Below are positions 34,764-47,600 of a DNA stretch of 64,000 nt, piece after piece. The stretch covers positions 23,552,163-23,616,162 of the forward strand of contig OZ018409.1 of NCBI GenBank assembly GCA_963969595.1, given 5' to 3'. The number at the start of each line of letters is the position of its first letter. The first letter of the stretch is position 1. The notes below the pieces were generated by a model. That model was given only the letters and a program-made list of their open reading frames with translations, did not search any database and was not told the DNA's origin. The DNA comes from Neckera pumila (lineage: Eukaryota > Streptophyta > Bryopsida > Hypnales > Neckeraceae). The translations under genes were made by a program, and so were the position numbers.

Positions 34764-37700
34764 GTATGGGTATTATCCGGAGCAGCAGACGGAGGACAGA
34801 GGGCAGGGTGGGCAAGACGGCATGGCAGCCCCTCCTCTGCCCGCAATGCCACCCCCGCAGGCCCCCTTGCCACCGGGTGTGGCGACGACCGGGGCGTGGG
34901 CGGGGAACGATCCAGGGGCAGCAGCGAACGGCGGCAGCGATCCCTACGCCGCGTACAATTACGCTGTGCAGCAGGTGCAAGAGTATGGTGGTTATGGAGC
35001 TGGGGAACTGCAGTCCGGCAACAGCTATGGCAACCCTAACCCGGTGGCTGCCAACGGCTCGCAAGGGTCGTATGCGCAGGGTTACGCGGGGTACAATTAC
35101 GCCGGCAACCCGAATGCATACAATTATCAGGGATATCAGGGATATCAGAAGCAGGGGGAGAACTCGTATGGTCCGAATGCGGCAATGTACAGCAACGCCG
35201 TTGCTCCATATGTGGCCCCTGCTCAGTATCCACACCCCGGCAGCCACCCGGATGCAGGTTCTTACGGAACCAGCGGCAACTACTACGATCCCAATTGCTA
35301 CCAGTCCGCTGGCTATCGACATCCAGGTGATGGTGAACAGGCTCAGAGCTCTTGGAACGATCCCAACCAGGGTAAGTACAGCTACGGAGGTTACGTGAAC
35401 GCCGGCTATGGTGCTGTGCCTGGAAAGGTGGACGATAACACGCAGTATGCAGCTCCAGATTACTCGCAGCAGTGGGCCGAATACTATGCCAGTGTGGAAG
35501 CTGCTGCACAAGCTGGTCCACAAGCTGCTAATGGGGAGAGCAATGGCGGTGCCCAGGCAGCAGCAACAGCGGCAGCTCAGGCGTCGGGAGCCCCAACATA
35601 TGCGGATGTTGTGTCTGCTCCCACTGCCCAGCAACCACCTCCTCCTGGCATTGCAGCACCTGCCGTTTCTTGGGCAGCCTCTGCAGCTTCGCAACAAGGA
35701 TACGGTGAGTCGCACGGTTCCGAGCGTTCTTCAATCACGGAAGCTCCGAATGCAGGCGCGGTTTGGATTGGCGGTGGCGTTCAGGCGTCCCAGAGCGATC
35801 ATTTGAACCAGGGATACTTTCCACCGCTGCCGACGCAGACGAGACCGGCTGCGGTTCAGCCTGAGGATCAACCGCTGGAGTTTCGAAAGGTTGACAGTAT
35901 TCCGCAGCAGCAGCATCAACAGCCCCAGCATTTGCCGATCAGAGCCGCGAAATTGCACATCGTGACGAATCCACGGATCACTGGGAATGCTGTCGGTGTG
36001 GGTGCGGGCAAGGAGACGGCGAAACCGGCTTACTTGAGCGTTTCTGCCAAGAAGGCGGGTGCTTCCAGCGCATCTACGGATGCTGTGGCGGACGCGACGC
36101 TGCAACCGGGCATGTTTCCGTCGTCGTTGCGTGCTTATGTGGAGCGAGCTTTGTCTCGATGCAAGGATGAGTCTCAGAAAGCGGGTTGCCAGGAAATCAT
36201 GAAGGACATGATCACGAGCGCTTCGATGGATGGTACATTGTTCACGAAGGATTGGGACACGGAGCCCCTGTTTGCCATACCTCCGGCCTCATCTTTGGGT
36301 TCGTCGACGAAGAAGACGACGCAGCTGCCGAGCAGTTCGGACAAGCCCGACTGGAGCATGGCCCGGCGTCTGAAAACTCGTTGGGAGGCTCCCGCGCCGG
36401 AGGGTTCCGATGACAAAGCTGCTCGGGTTCACAGTTTCCACGGCGCTGCGAGGGAAGGCATTCCGGTTGCGTCGAAAGAGAAGAACAGCTTGCACTTTCA
36501 GAGCAAATGGGAGAAGCGGGAGAATACGTGGAACAAGTCGTCGAGTGCGACGACGAGCATCCCAGACCCTGTGGATACGAAGAACATATCCAAGAGGGGT
36601 TTGAAGAGGCTTCGGAAGGTGGGTCTGAATCTGAAGTGGGGCGATACGAATCCATCGAGCGAGAGTGAAGAGGAGCCTGGACTGCATCTAGGATCTGTGT
36701 CCACGGCCGACACCCCCGAAGAGAAGGAGAGACGTCAGAACCGTTTCAAGCGTTTCGATCGAGGGAAGGAGCATTCGGGGAGAGGAGGGAAGGGGTCGGG
36801 CCGTGGGAGGGGAGCATCTGCTGGGACTCCGAGTGCTCGTCGGGCGACAGCGCTGCAGCTGGCTTTGAGTTCTGGGGAGGGTCAGAACGGTCGGGCCGTG
36901 GAGGACATCGACTGGGATTCTTTGACGATCCGCGGCACCTGTCAAGAGGTGGAGAAGCGTTACCTGCGTCTGACTTCGGCTCCGGATCCTGGCACGGTGA
37001 GACCTGAGGACGTGTTGAGGCGAGCGTTGGAGATGGTGAAGAGCACTTCGAAGAGCTATTTGTTCAAGTGCGAGCAGTTGAAGTCGATCCGTCAGGACCT
37101 GACTGTGCAGCGAATCCGGGACGCGTTCACTGTGGAGGTGTACGAGACGCACGGTCGCATGGCTTTGGAGGCCGGTGATCTTCCCGAGTACAACCAGTGT
37201 CAGACCCAACTGAAGGCTTTGTACGGGGAAGGCATCCGTGGCTGCAGCAACGAGTTCGCGGCGTACAGCTTGCTGTACATTCTGTTCAACCGCGGCAGCA
37301 GCCGCGACCTTGTGTCTGCGATGTCGAGGTTGACAGCCGACGGAAGGCGAGACTCGGTGGTGCAGCACGCGCTGTCCGTGCGTCATGCTTTGGCGATGGG
37401 CAACTACACTTCATTTTTCCGTCTGTACCGCCGGGCTCCTGTGCTGAGCCCTTGCTTGATGGACATGCACGTGGAGAAGATGCGGTTCGAAGCCGTGAAG
37501 TGCATGACTCGTTCTTACCGTCCTACGATTCCCGTGTCTTCGGTGGCGCGTGCTCTCGGGTTCATCGGTGAGCCGATATCGGAAGGGGAAGCGGAGGTTT
37601 TTGGGGAAGGGTTGGAGGAGTGCGAGGAATGGTTGAGGGTCCACGGCGCGCAAGTGCAGTTGGACGTGAGCTCGAGCGAGTTGGTGGTGGAAGCGAAGTT

Positions 37701-37794
37701 GAGCTCGACGAGCCTGTTCATGCCTGAGCCTGAGGACGTGGTTCCCCACGGCGACGCAAATCTGGCTCTGAATGACTTTTTTTCGCGTTCGTAG
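34525..37794 (+). CDS. SAC3A: SAC3 family protein A (LENG8/THP3-like)
   Basis: Nuclear protein with a SAC3/GANP/THP3 domain. Relatives (plant SAC3A, human LENG8, yeast Thp3) work with PCI-domain partners in mRNP processing, export and quality control. The 1089-residue frame has 34 consecutive Gln at residues 46-79, then a Tyr/Asn/Gly/Ala/Gln-rich low-complexity region to about 440. A conserved motif WSMARRLKTRWE is near 610, a basic GLKRLRKVGLNLKW segment near 692-705 and an Arg/Gly stretch (SGRGGKGSGRGRG) near 755. The SAC3 domain runs from about 803 (RGTCQEVEKRYLRLT) through YETHGRMALEAGDLPEYNQC and AYSLLYILFNRG to VARALGFIGE near 1010. The coding part has no intron, although plant relatives are usually interrupted. 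Strong GC bias at third positions contrasts with the flanks. Possible poly(A) signals AATAAA lie at 38261-38275. Start chosen as the first in-frame ATG. Confidence 0.93.
34660..34761 (+). repeat. Polyglutamine-coding CAG/CAA tract, last 20 codons pure CAA
   Basis: 34 Gln codons. The first 14 mix CAG and CAA; 34702-34761 is (CAA)20 without interruption, a candidate for length variation. Confidence 0.97.
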
Positions 37795-38283
37795 TATTGA
37801 GTAGGTTGTCCCGTCGATGGTTGGTGATGGGGTTGAGGTTCTTGGTAGGCCAATTGACCCTTGATTCGGTTTAGTGAGTGTTTAGGAATGCTATTGATCC
37901 TGTAACAAGTATGAAAGAGCTCGCCGTGTTGAGCATGAGTGAGCATGCTTGAACGGGTTGAGGAACACCATTTTATTGTGCAGAAATCTGCATCGCGCTT
38001 CCCCTATAAAGTTTTTCGTTGTGACCCGTGAGGTAGGGTCATGAGAAAGGATACTTGGAGTTTCTTAAACTGTCGTTGGAATTTGAAGGCCAGTCTACCT
38101 TTCACATGAAAGTTTTATAAAGAATTTGCCCTTAATGTTGGAGGGTTGTCACATTAATTGCCCCTCCGGGTTTTTTCAGTGATTGTGGCAAAGCCATTAA
38201 TTCAAGTAATGAAGTGCACATTTATTGTGAAAAAGGACATATCAAAACTTCATTGAATCCAATAAAGCAATAAAGTATAGTTC
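37795..38283 (+). other. SAC3A: Probable SAC3A 3' untranslated region
   Basis: Follows the stop codon without repeats; AATAAA occurs at 38261-38266 and again about 8 bases on. The repeat block begins immediately after, at 38284. Confidence 0.5.
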
Positions 38284-40130
38284 TTAATTCCTAAAGTCCA
38301 CCTGTAGTTCATGTACAGTCGGGTACTGTAATCTTACAACCGGTCAATTTGAACCATTTAACCCCTAAAGGACCAACATGCGTTTTTTGGCCGTATAGAA
38401 ATTTTGGGCAAGTACGTGTGACTAGAGATATCCATATTTGAGGCTGAAATTTTAATAGAAGGTGGGGGCGAGGAATATCTTCATGTGTACCAAGTTTCAT
38501 GACATTTCGAAATACGAGTCAAAAGTTGTGACCTGATATGTTACTTTTTTTCGTAACCGGGCAATTTGGGCAGATCAGAAAAAATCATTTTTTCCGGATT
38601 TTTTTTTTTGAAATTGGTTCTCTACATTTATATATAATTAAAAAGCTTTGAGTCACTCCATTTCAATCAATGAGTCAAAAGTTATGAGGGTTTTTGGTTT
38701 GTAGGCAGTTATGGATTCTCTACTCTAAAAAAAACTTTAAAGTTGTTTATTTAACTCAATTTTCAATATTTTTGGAAAAAAATAAAATCTTAGGATGTAG
38801 ATTGATTATTACAACATTACAACCGTTGGGATTGGCATTTTTAAATTCCATGATTAAATTTTTAACAATTTAGTATTTTGAGTCATTTTCTACTTTTTTC
38901 TATTTACTATTTTTTTCCTATATGTTGTACAATTCCAAATGATGTGAAAAATTTCATGCATATAGACAACTTGTTTAGGAAACTGAATTCAAAGAAGCAC
39001 CACCTTTATTGGCATTTTTTCATTGAAAAGTGAGCTTGCAAAGTGCAGCTGCCCGATTTTTCACAAGATTGAAAAAATGATTTTCAAGACTTTGAATGCT
39101 TATATCTTATGATCCACACGGTGGGATTTTCTGAAATTTTTACCACATGTTTTCAAAATATCATACTACAAGATCCTACAGTTACATGTGTCAAAAATTG
39201 TTTTTTTCCAATTTGGTAGTTGTATTAGAAATGGCAGTTTTGGAGCATTTTTGGTGATTACATAGTCATGAAACTTTAGGGGTTAAAGAGTTTTGCATAG
39301 CATAGAAAAAGAATTTGAATTTTTCATCTTGCATAATTGTCCTTCAATCCTCATGAATTCCAATCAAGTATACCAAATTTCAGATTCAAGAAAGCAAAAT
39401 TTCATTTTTGGTGAATTTTTTAAGCCAATTTTCATAGTTTTACATAATGTTTTATTGAAAACAACTGGTGATGAATTTTTCTAATTTGATTGCATAGATA
39501 TGTGGGGAACATCCATATGCACATCTTTCAAATTAAAAAACACCTTATTAAGTAACAAAAATGTAATCTAGGAAGAGTTCAAAATTGGAGTGAGAATGTC
39601 TAAGTTTTGTGAAATAGATATCTCTTTATTATAATTAGATTTTTCTATTTGACCCGCCTATTACAACTAATTTTGTACATTTCAATATATTGGTGTAATT
39701 ACTTTGCCAAAATCTAGTTAAGATATAGAAATATCTAATTCACAAAATTTGGACATTGTCACTCCAACATTGAAATCTTCCTAGATTACATGTTTATTAC
39801 TTAATGTGTTTTTTAATTTGAAAGATGTGCGTATGGATATTCACTACATATTTATGAACTCGGATTAAAAAAATTTATCACCAATTGTTTTCAATAAATA
39901 TTACGTTAAAACCATGAAAATGAACTTTAAATATCCATCCAAAATAGAATTTTGCTTTTCTAGAACTGAAATTTTGTATGCTTGATTGGATTGTGTGAGG
40001 ATTGAATATTAATTATGCTTACCAAACTATACCAATTATATTGCACATTATAAAAAAAAATGTGGATAGCTCAAATTAGCCGGTTGTAAGATTACAATAC
40101 CAGACTGTACATTGATTTGTTTTAATAATG
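38284..40130. mobile_element. Palindromic element interrupted by TTAA copy D
   Basis: Outer tips match in inverse: ATGTACAGTCGGGTACTGTA with TCTTACAACCGG at 38311-38344 against CCGGTTGTAAGATTACAATA with CCAGACTGTACAT at about 40080-40112. Inside D, the left arm resumes at 39287 and pairs with about 39690-40080 (for example TTACTTAATGTGTTTTTTAA near 39798 mirrors 39536-39556). The far left edge reads TTAATTCCTAAAGTCCA at 38284, so this outer element may itself be a TTAA-family member. Without D it would be a ~0.9-kb near-palindrome. Confidence 0.75.
38358..39286. mobile_element. TTAA-flanked element, copy D (full length)
   Basis: 929 bp. Left tip TTAACCCCTAAAGGACCA, right tip CTTTAGGGGTTAA; TTAA at both edges. 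Nested in the palindromic element, close to its left end. Confidence 0.85.
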
Positions 40131-41142
40131 CATGTGACTAGTTTATCAGGTCATATTCTTTGAATTAGTGAGAGTTTATTATTATTACATTGTATCAATT
40201 TTATATGGGTTGTTAATTTCTCTCCTTCACTAACAGGACAACTTAGTGTAGTTTGCAGTGTTTCACCTCACTCCGAATATGAAAGATTCTAAACCAATTC
40301 ATACCTTCAATTTCCTTTCCTCACAAATACATCCTCCTTAATGCTTCCAAAGTTCATTATACTTTGTTGTTCACTAGTCAACAAAGTTTGTTTCATCTCA
40401 CTTCAAATATGAAAGATTCTAAACTAATTCATATCTTCAATTTCCTTTCTTCACAATTACATCCTCCTTAGTGCTTCCAAAGTTCATTATACTTTGTTGT
40501 TCACTTATCAACAAATATTATGATGAGAAGCTATGCTTGGTGGTTTATAATGGCCAGCTAGCCTAACCAACAAAATCCCAAGGATTGAACTTCCATGTAC
40601 AAAAATCAGCCAAGCACAAAAATCAGCCAAGCTTTGTAGGAAAAACAAAAGATTTTCTAAAATTTTACATGGAAGAGTGCAATAGTTGCAAGAGGAGAAC
40701 TGGAATTGTTGGCAACAATATTATAGAGAGAGGCCATTGAAAAGCAAGGGAAGCAACCTTTCCAACTTCCAAAAAATAACTTTACTATTGAACTTGAACT
40801 TTTTGGTTGCTTTAGTTTGGCAGGAAGACAAAATTACTCCTAAAATATAGTTTCTCTTTCTCTCGACTCATATAGAAGTGTAATCATCATGGAAGTTGGC
40901 AAAAGCAATTCCAATTCTGGAACCTTCAAAATCCGGCACTGCAAATGAGTTTGGAAAAGTCTGACATTGAGATTGACTATATCCGAACTGTAATTGCAAT
41001 TTGCCTCAAAACTTCCTATAATTGTGCAATAACCATCATCGTGTACTACAAGTTTTGTGCTTGCAATTTAAAATTCTACTCAGGCATGCAGATGGTAATC
41101 GCTCTTTGACACCAACATAGTAACATTACAAACTCAAACTTG
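40131..41142. repeat. Spacer containing a 130-bp tandem duplication
   Basis: 40261-40390 and 40391-about 40515 are two copies of a 130-bp unit (AATATGAAAGATTCTAAACC and its near copy), with a handful of differences. A 17-bp direct repeat, ACAAAAATCAGCCAAGC, lies at about 40599-40632. No gene seen. Confidence 0.75.
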
Positions 41143-41625
41143 TTTATGGCAGTCGGTGGAAATCTAGTGCAACTTTGCCTGTAATTACACATAGTCTACG
41201 GTGGTCCCCAAATGTTCGACGTCCTCGGAATAAAAGAGTTTTAAAACCCAGGTCTTTGCCTGCAGGAACTTTAGCAGGAATTTCTAATAACGGAATTGCT
41301 TCAAGGAAAATCTGCATCTGCGTGGCGAAAATGCAGCGTTCTGAGTCCTGACCAGATGAGCTCTCCTTGTCAACAGGCAGGTTCAAGTTATGAACCTCTT
41401 ACAAACTAGGCAACACTCAAACCTCTTGAATCTCAGCACCTGCAGTCCGGACTTCTTCAATATGACACTAGTTTTAAAATGTGAAAAGTTTGCTAGTCAA
41501 TGATAGAATGGCAAGTGCGCAAGATATTCTATAATGTAATCTTACAGGAGGTCGTAATAAAGAGGTTTGTGTGAGCTTATTGCCCACACGCATGTTTTTT
41601 AAAGTTCTCGTACGACCACGGCAAA
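41143..41625 (-). other. Probable MRD1 3' untranslated region and flank
   Basis: Lies just beyond the MRD1 stop. The 80-codon minus frame at 41144-41386 has no recognisable domain and is treated as untranslated sequence. Confidence 0.35.
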
Positions 41626-44600
41626 CTATTCTGCGAAGTGACCAAAAGACATTCGAGAGTCGTCCATGTCTGCCTGTTTTCTCCTCTTCGATGGTGGTCC
41701 TTCACCATTGGCGTCAGAAAACTGTGAGGCTGTTCGAGCACGAAGCTCTTCAAGACTTTCACCTTCTTTAGCCCTCTCCAGTACCTGAGTAGAAAAACAA
41801 CAGATTGAAATGCATGGTTTGGTATGAATAGCCCCTGTTTGAAACTCCACTACTATATGAAGCACAAGGTAGTGATCTAGGATCCAGTAGGCCTTGGACA
41901 CGTTTGAAGGCAAAAGAATCAGACCCAGACATACACGATTCTATTGCCACTGTGTTCTGTTATTAGAAACCTTGTCTTCAATCTAAATGTAAATTAGCAC
42001 TCACTCACCAACATCGACAAGGTAATTCACTCACATGATCAGTGTATGTAACTGTAACAATCTGTCCTCCCAATTAACTTTAAAGTGTCCAAATGACCAA
42101 ACGTGGCCTCTTCTTTATCTATAAGAGTTGAAATATATCATTTGGGAAGCTTCAAGGAAACAAAATGCACAAATTATAGAAAGAAGTCATACCTAACATT
42201 TTTGAACGATAGAAATATGTTCGGAAAGTTGCTATATTTGACTATTAGCTTCCTAAGTGAAGGTACTGTTCTTAGCTGGGACACATAGAGGCTTATATAA
42301 ACTTTAGATAAAGGATGAAGATGGAATACCATGTGCCGCCCATACAAATGGGTGCTTTGAAGAGCTTCAAAAGCATTTTGGGCTTCTTTCTTGGTCAAGA
42401 ACTCCACAAATGCGAAACCTCGATGATGGCCATCGAATTTCTTTGGCAACCTAATGCTCTTGATCTGCTCCAAATATACCAGAGGTCTCAGGAAAACTTA
42501 TGTCCAGCTAGGCATGTACTGCTTTGCAGAACCTCCACAAAAAATTTCATTTGGTCCTTCAGAACAAACCTACCTATCTAGATTGCACACATGATTTTCT
42601 TAACCTGATTCTTGACCACAAACCTTCTATACTTAGTTACCTAGAAGAAGAAAACAATTCCACGAGAATGTAAAGCGAACACTTGAAAAAACGACCAAGA
42701 GTTTCAATCCTGAATGAGAGAACATTGAATGCTTAGGACTTCATGCACGATGTAAAAAACTAAACGCAAGATGCACACAGAAGCCAGACCCCACCAACCT
42801 GGCCAAAAGGATTAAATATTTGTTGCAGGTCTTTCCTTGTTGCTTCAAAAGCCACATTTCTGACAATAATCTTAGTCGAGCTTTCCTTGCTTTCATTTTT
42901 TCCTTTTGTAGCAGACACCCTAGAATCGCTTCCACCAGCCTTTTTGGCATTATGGCTTAGCTGAAGAACCAAGGCATGTCCATCGAGTACGGTACCCTAC
43001 AAAGATAATGAGATCTGGAGCGTTAAAATTCGCGTTTTAGGTACTTGACTTCATAAAAACGAAACCTGGATTCTTCCTAAAGTATTTATAGTAAGAAATT
43101 AGGAGGCATATTGAAAGCATGCTCATGATGATTTCAACGTCACCACCTTTCTTTGATGCGGAACTTGTAACAACTTTGAGGAATAACCAACTAAAATCAA
43201 TAATCAAAAAATAAAGTATCAATAGCAGGGAATTTATGCTTCAAAGAGGCGACCGATTTTGCTATACCACTAATCAGACCATAAAAAATCACTTAATCCC
43301 TGAACCGAGACAAGGTTGTGACAAAATGAACGAGCAAAAACACATATAAAATCAAACCAAAAACTTGGAGACTAACACTAGTAGGAGTAGCACCTGTAAA
43401 TTCTGACAGACCATTTTCGCAGTGTCCACACTATCAAATTCAACAAAACCAAAACCCATCGACAACGGCTTCCCTGATTTTGATTGTTTCTTCTTGATCT
43501 GCATGCACAAACCCTCAGCCATCGTCAATAATGGTACTCATCTCCCACGGTTGGGACTGCTTATGACGGCATCTAGAAAACCATCTCTTGAGAAAATAAT
43601 CCAAAATAAATTCTGTCGTTTATATATTTTTAAATAAAAGTATACGGCAACTGAGCCATGCATAATCAATATCAGAAGACTAACCGTCATGCTTCGAACA
43701 GCTCCCTGGGTGATTTTCTGCTGAAAATGCTGCTTCAAAGACACTTCAGAAGTAGAAAAATTTAAATTCTTAACGAAAACAGATCGAGCCTGCTCAACAT
43801 CATCATCGTCAGTAAGTGCTGCTACTTGAGTCTCTACAACAGCTCGCTGCAGCTGTTTATCCCCGACGGACCCTTTTGTCTTCTCTGCGACTCTTGATTT
43901 TTTAACTCCAGTTAGCAAGTTCACAGGTGCCCATTCCAGGTACAATGGCACATGCCTGCCCATCCCAGCTGTTAGATTATCGTCTTTGCTCAAGGTTTCA
44001 GAAATTTATTAACAATTCCCGTCTGATAACCCATGGAGCCAAAATTTGAAGAAAAATGCGAATCCTATAAGTCAAAAGCAGAATTCGAATACCAAAGAAA
44101 TGGTAGCGCGCATCAGTATCTTACTTAAATCGCTTGTAAGCCAAACCCTTGAATGCACGACGTGCCTCAGACGCTTCCAAATATTCTACCTGTTCCAAAA
44201 GTAAGACAGACATGCTTAGCGATATCCAACCAAATTCATGTGCATAATTAGGCTAAAAGTCATCAAAGAGGCAAACCGCCGAGAAAAATCTACAAGAAGG
44301 TTCCAAAAAGGGAAAGATGATGAACTAAAGCATGGTTACCAGAGCAAGTGTTTTTGTTGGGGGGAGGATCACTCTCGCAATACTACCAAATACACAAAAC
44401 ATGGAAACCAACTCCGCTTCAGTTGTAGAAAATGGGAGATTCTTCACTAGTATTACACTTGAACTTCGGTTCACTTTCATCTCCTTTCCAGATGCAACCT
44501 GTTCTAGGACCTCAATGTTTACACCCTCATCACTGAGTGCCCGTTTTGTCTCGGCTATAATGTGAGTTTCTCCTAACGCCATTCGAACTGCTAAATCGTC

Positions 44601-47600
44601 GGCGTTAGGATCTAGAAATTCGCTTTTAGTCATATTGTATTGGCGCGCAACGTTCTCGGCCACCTGCAACAAAAAAGATAGCTCATGAGTCACAAGCTAG
44701 TGGCAACTACAAAAGGACTTCGAGCTCAATGAATCGATCTAGACACAGCAATCAAAGAAAGTTATGGAACAGGATCATATCGAATGGACATGATACAATC
44801 TAGGATACTACTTTATGATCACTGAGTGTGACCTACACAAAACTTACTGTGTCCGGGCGCATGAAAAGAGGATTCCAAGCTTTTGTGTTTCCACTGGCCT
44901 CTGCAGCTTTTCTCTGCGATTCTCTCTCTTGCTTGAACTTTGTAGACCCGGGTCCCATGCTAAGGGTCCTAATTCCACACAAACAATATCAAACATTAAA
45001 TACTTGACTTCGCATTGCTAAATTCCTTGGGGTACTGTAAATAATGGCCTTCAAGAGAAAATCAAGTTACGAGAGAAATAGACAACAATATGCAACCAAC
45101 ACCTAATGACCCGCGCAACAATTTTGAGAGCGCAGCCTGTTTTCCTGCAGCACTTCCGGGGCGGCAGTTTTTTATTTTTTTTCATTTATTTTTTTTTCAT
45201 TCATAGGCAAATGGATTACCTTGCAAAGGTGTATTACAAATTGAAATTGGTATAGCCTAAGTTTCTTTATTAAGAAATGAACAAAAAGTGTACAATATTA
45301 TTGAAGTGTTGAAAATTAAGTTTTAGAGGAAAGTACTGGTGTTTTTCATGACCAAATCTTTGGCCATTTTTGCTAATCAATTGATGACGAAAGTTTACAA
45401 ATCATGAAAAAATTCTCACTCTAAAAAGCTAAATTGTATTTTTGGTATTATCAGTGAAATGCTTTGATATCGATTTGACAAATACGTATATAATTTCAAA
45501 TTTGAACGTATAGATCGTGTCTATTCATGATGCATAACACACTCTCTTTGGAGAAAAACATCAAAAAAGTTAAAAAAACATACTTCATAGAACATCGAGG
45601 TTCGTCCAAGACCACTTGAGCCATTAGGGGTTAATGAGATTCTTTTTAAAGTAACAATGCAGAAAGCTCTCAGGTATCCTTGCGCATCCACATAGATCCT
45701 AAACTTAATAATCAAAACTCAATCCTTCGTAAATCATTCCTTACAAACAAGTGCGCTCCCAAGGAAAAGAGGAATGAAAATACTTACATTTCAGTCTCTG
45801 GAGGAGGAGGTGGTCGCCTAGCGGGCAGGATATGAATTAGCCGTCCTTGAAAGATAGATTTATCCAGCTGCTCCATTGCTCTGAAACTCATACGAAAAAG
45901 TACTATTAATTCATAGTCCTCTTTCCAGATTCCCAAAGACATTAAGATCGTCATCTGAAGGTAACTCCAAAGCGGTAAACTCCTCACGTCAAACTCCACA
46001 CTCTGCAATTGAAATATAAATCTCATGAGCTTGAAAAATCATCAACACAGGCTAAGAACGAAATAGAAATCAATAATAAATCACAAAGGAAGTAACACAT
46101 ATAATTCGTACCTCACAGCACATTCTGGAATCATATAAAGAATGAAAGCCATTGCTTTTGAACGCTTGGTTGTCTTATCCACTACTAAGTGCACTTCCGA
46201 AAGCTCCCCAAACTTGCCAAAAAGCTCAGCTAATTCTTCTTCACTGAAAGGAAACAAGGAAGGTAATAATAATCAGATTAAAAAAACAGATTCTAGAGTC
46301 CATGATGGAATCCTAACCTCTTTCAAAATAAAGCCAGTACAAGAACAGAAAAGCAAATGACCCAAAAGAACATTCAGACCGGCAATGCAACAGAAAACCT
46401 GATACATGCCTTCATTAAAACTTCGTTAACGTCGGTAAAGGAGTGCACAAGCCCTTCCACTATAAGAAGGAATAGAAAAACGACGCAGTATGATATGCTT
46501 TGTATATAATCCCCACAGGACCATGGATTCATGCTTTGGAAATGAACAATTCGATTGATCATATCGTGAAAAATATTAGTCAGATGAGACCAAATTTTTG
46601 TATCACCGAAAATTCTAGTGAAGAACGTTATATATGTTTGGTCAGAAAACAAATCAAATTAGACAATAGAAAGTCCCCATATGACCTACTCAAAATTGTT
46701 ACAAAACATATGAGACCAAATTTGAGACTCTTGGTCCTTTATGGATTAAATGACTCACGTTGCTGTGTAAGGAAGATTACGAACGAAAAGTCGACCAGTT
46801 TCAGAAACGCTTTCTTGCTCTTCCGCCAATACCGGCACCGCAGTTCCTTGGTCCTCATCAGCTTTATTTCTTCGGTCAGAGTCAATTCTTCCATCGTCCT
46901 GACCAGTCTCAGCAATTACAACGTTGTCAGTCGCGTCCTTCATCACCTCCTCCTCCACAATACCATCATCTTTCTCGTCCTCCTCTTCACCATCGTCGGA
47001 CTCTTCCTCATCATCACTCTCGTCTTCGTCCTCGTCCTCGTCCTCGTCTGCAACCTCCGCCTCTGCAGGATCCAACTTGACATCTCGGTGCTCAACTTCA
47101 TCGTCGTCGTCATCGTCATCACTCCATACCCCGCTCTTTGTACGGCTTTTAAAGTAATCCAAGTCTGTCACGGTATCGTCTTTTAAGACTGGATCGTCCG
47201 TGACAAGATCTTCATCAACGTCGTCTGATTCTCCTGCAATTTCTAAATTTTCAGTCGCGTCTAACACAGGGGCCTCTTCGTACAATTCATCATCGCTTTC
47301 ACTGTCGGACTCACTCCCCTCAAACCGAACATGCATTTGCTTCAATTTCTCTCCACCTTTACCCTTATTAATTGGCACCCGTCTTGAAAAGGTTTCCACT
47401 GTCTTCACCTCTACACTAGCTTTTTTCTTAGCATTGTCACCCTTTATATGCTTTCTCTGTTTTGATACTGCATCGGATCCAATCGTGGTATCATTCGCCC
47501 ATAATTTTGATTTGCTCCGAGGCTGCATTACTTCTAAGAATTCTTGCAGTTGAGAATCCTTTTCAAGTAAACTATCGATTTTATTGCTTTTGGGATCCTG

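Noticed and set aside
34522..35715. 397-codon minus-strand frame rich in Leu
   Set aside because: It is the antisense of the Gln-rich SAC3A N-terminus; the poly-Leu run is complementary to the CAG/CAA tract.
41144..41386. 80-codon minus-strand frame next to MRD1
   Set aside because: No domain, no splice link to MRD1, and it lies beyond the MRD1 stop; most likely untranslated sequence.
46924..47157. Serine-rich plus-strand frame
   Set aside because: Antisense of the Asp/Glu-rich part of MRD1 exon 47738-46759.
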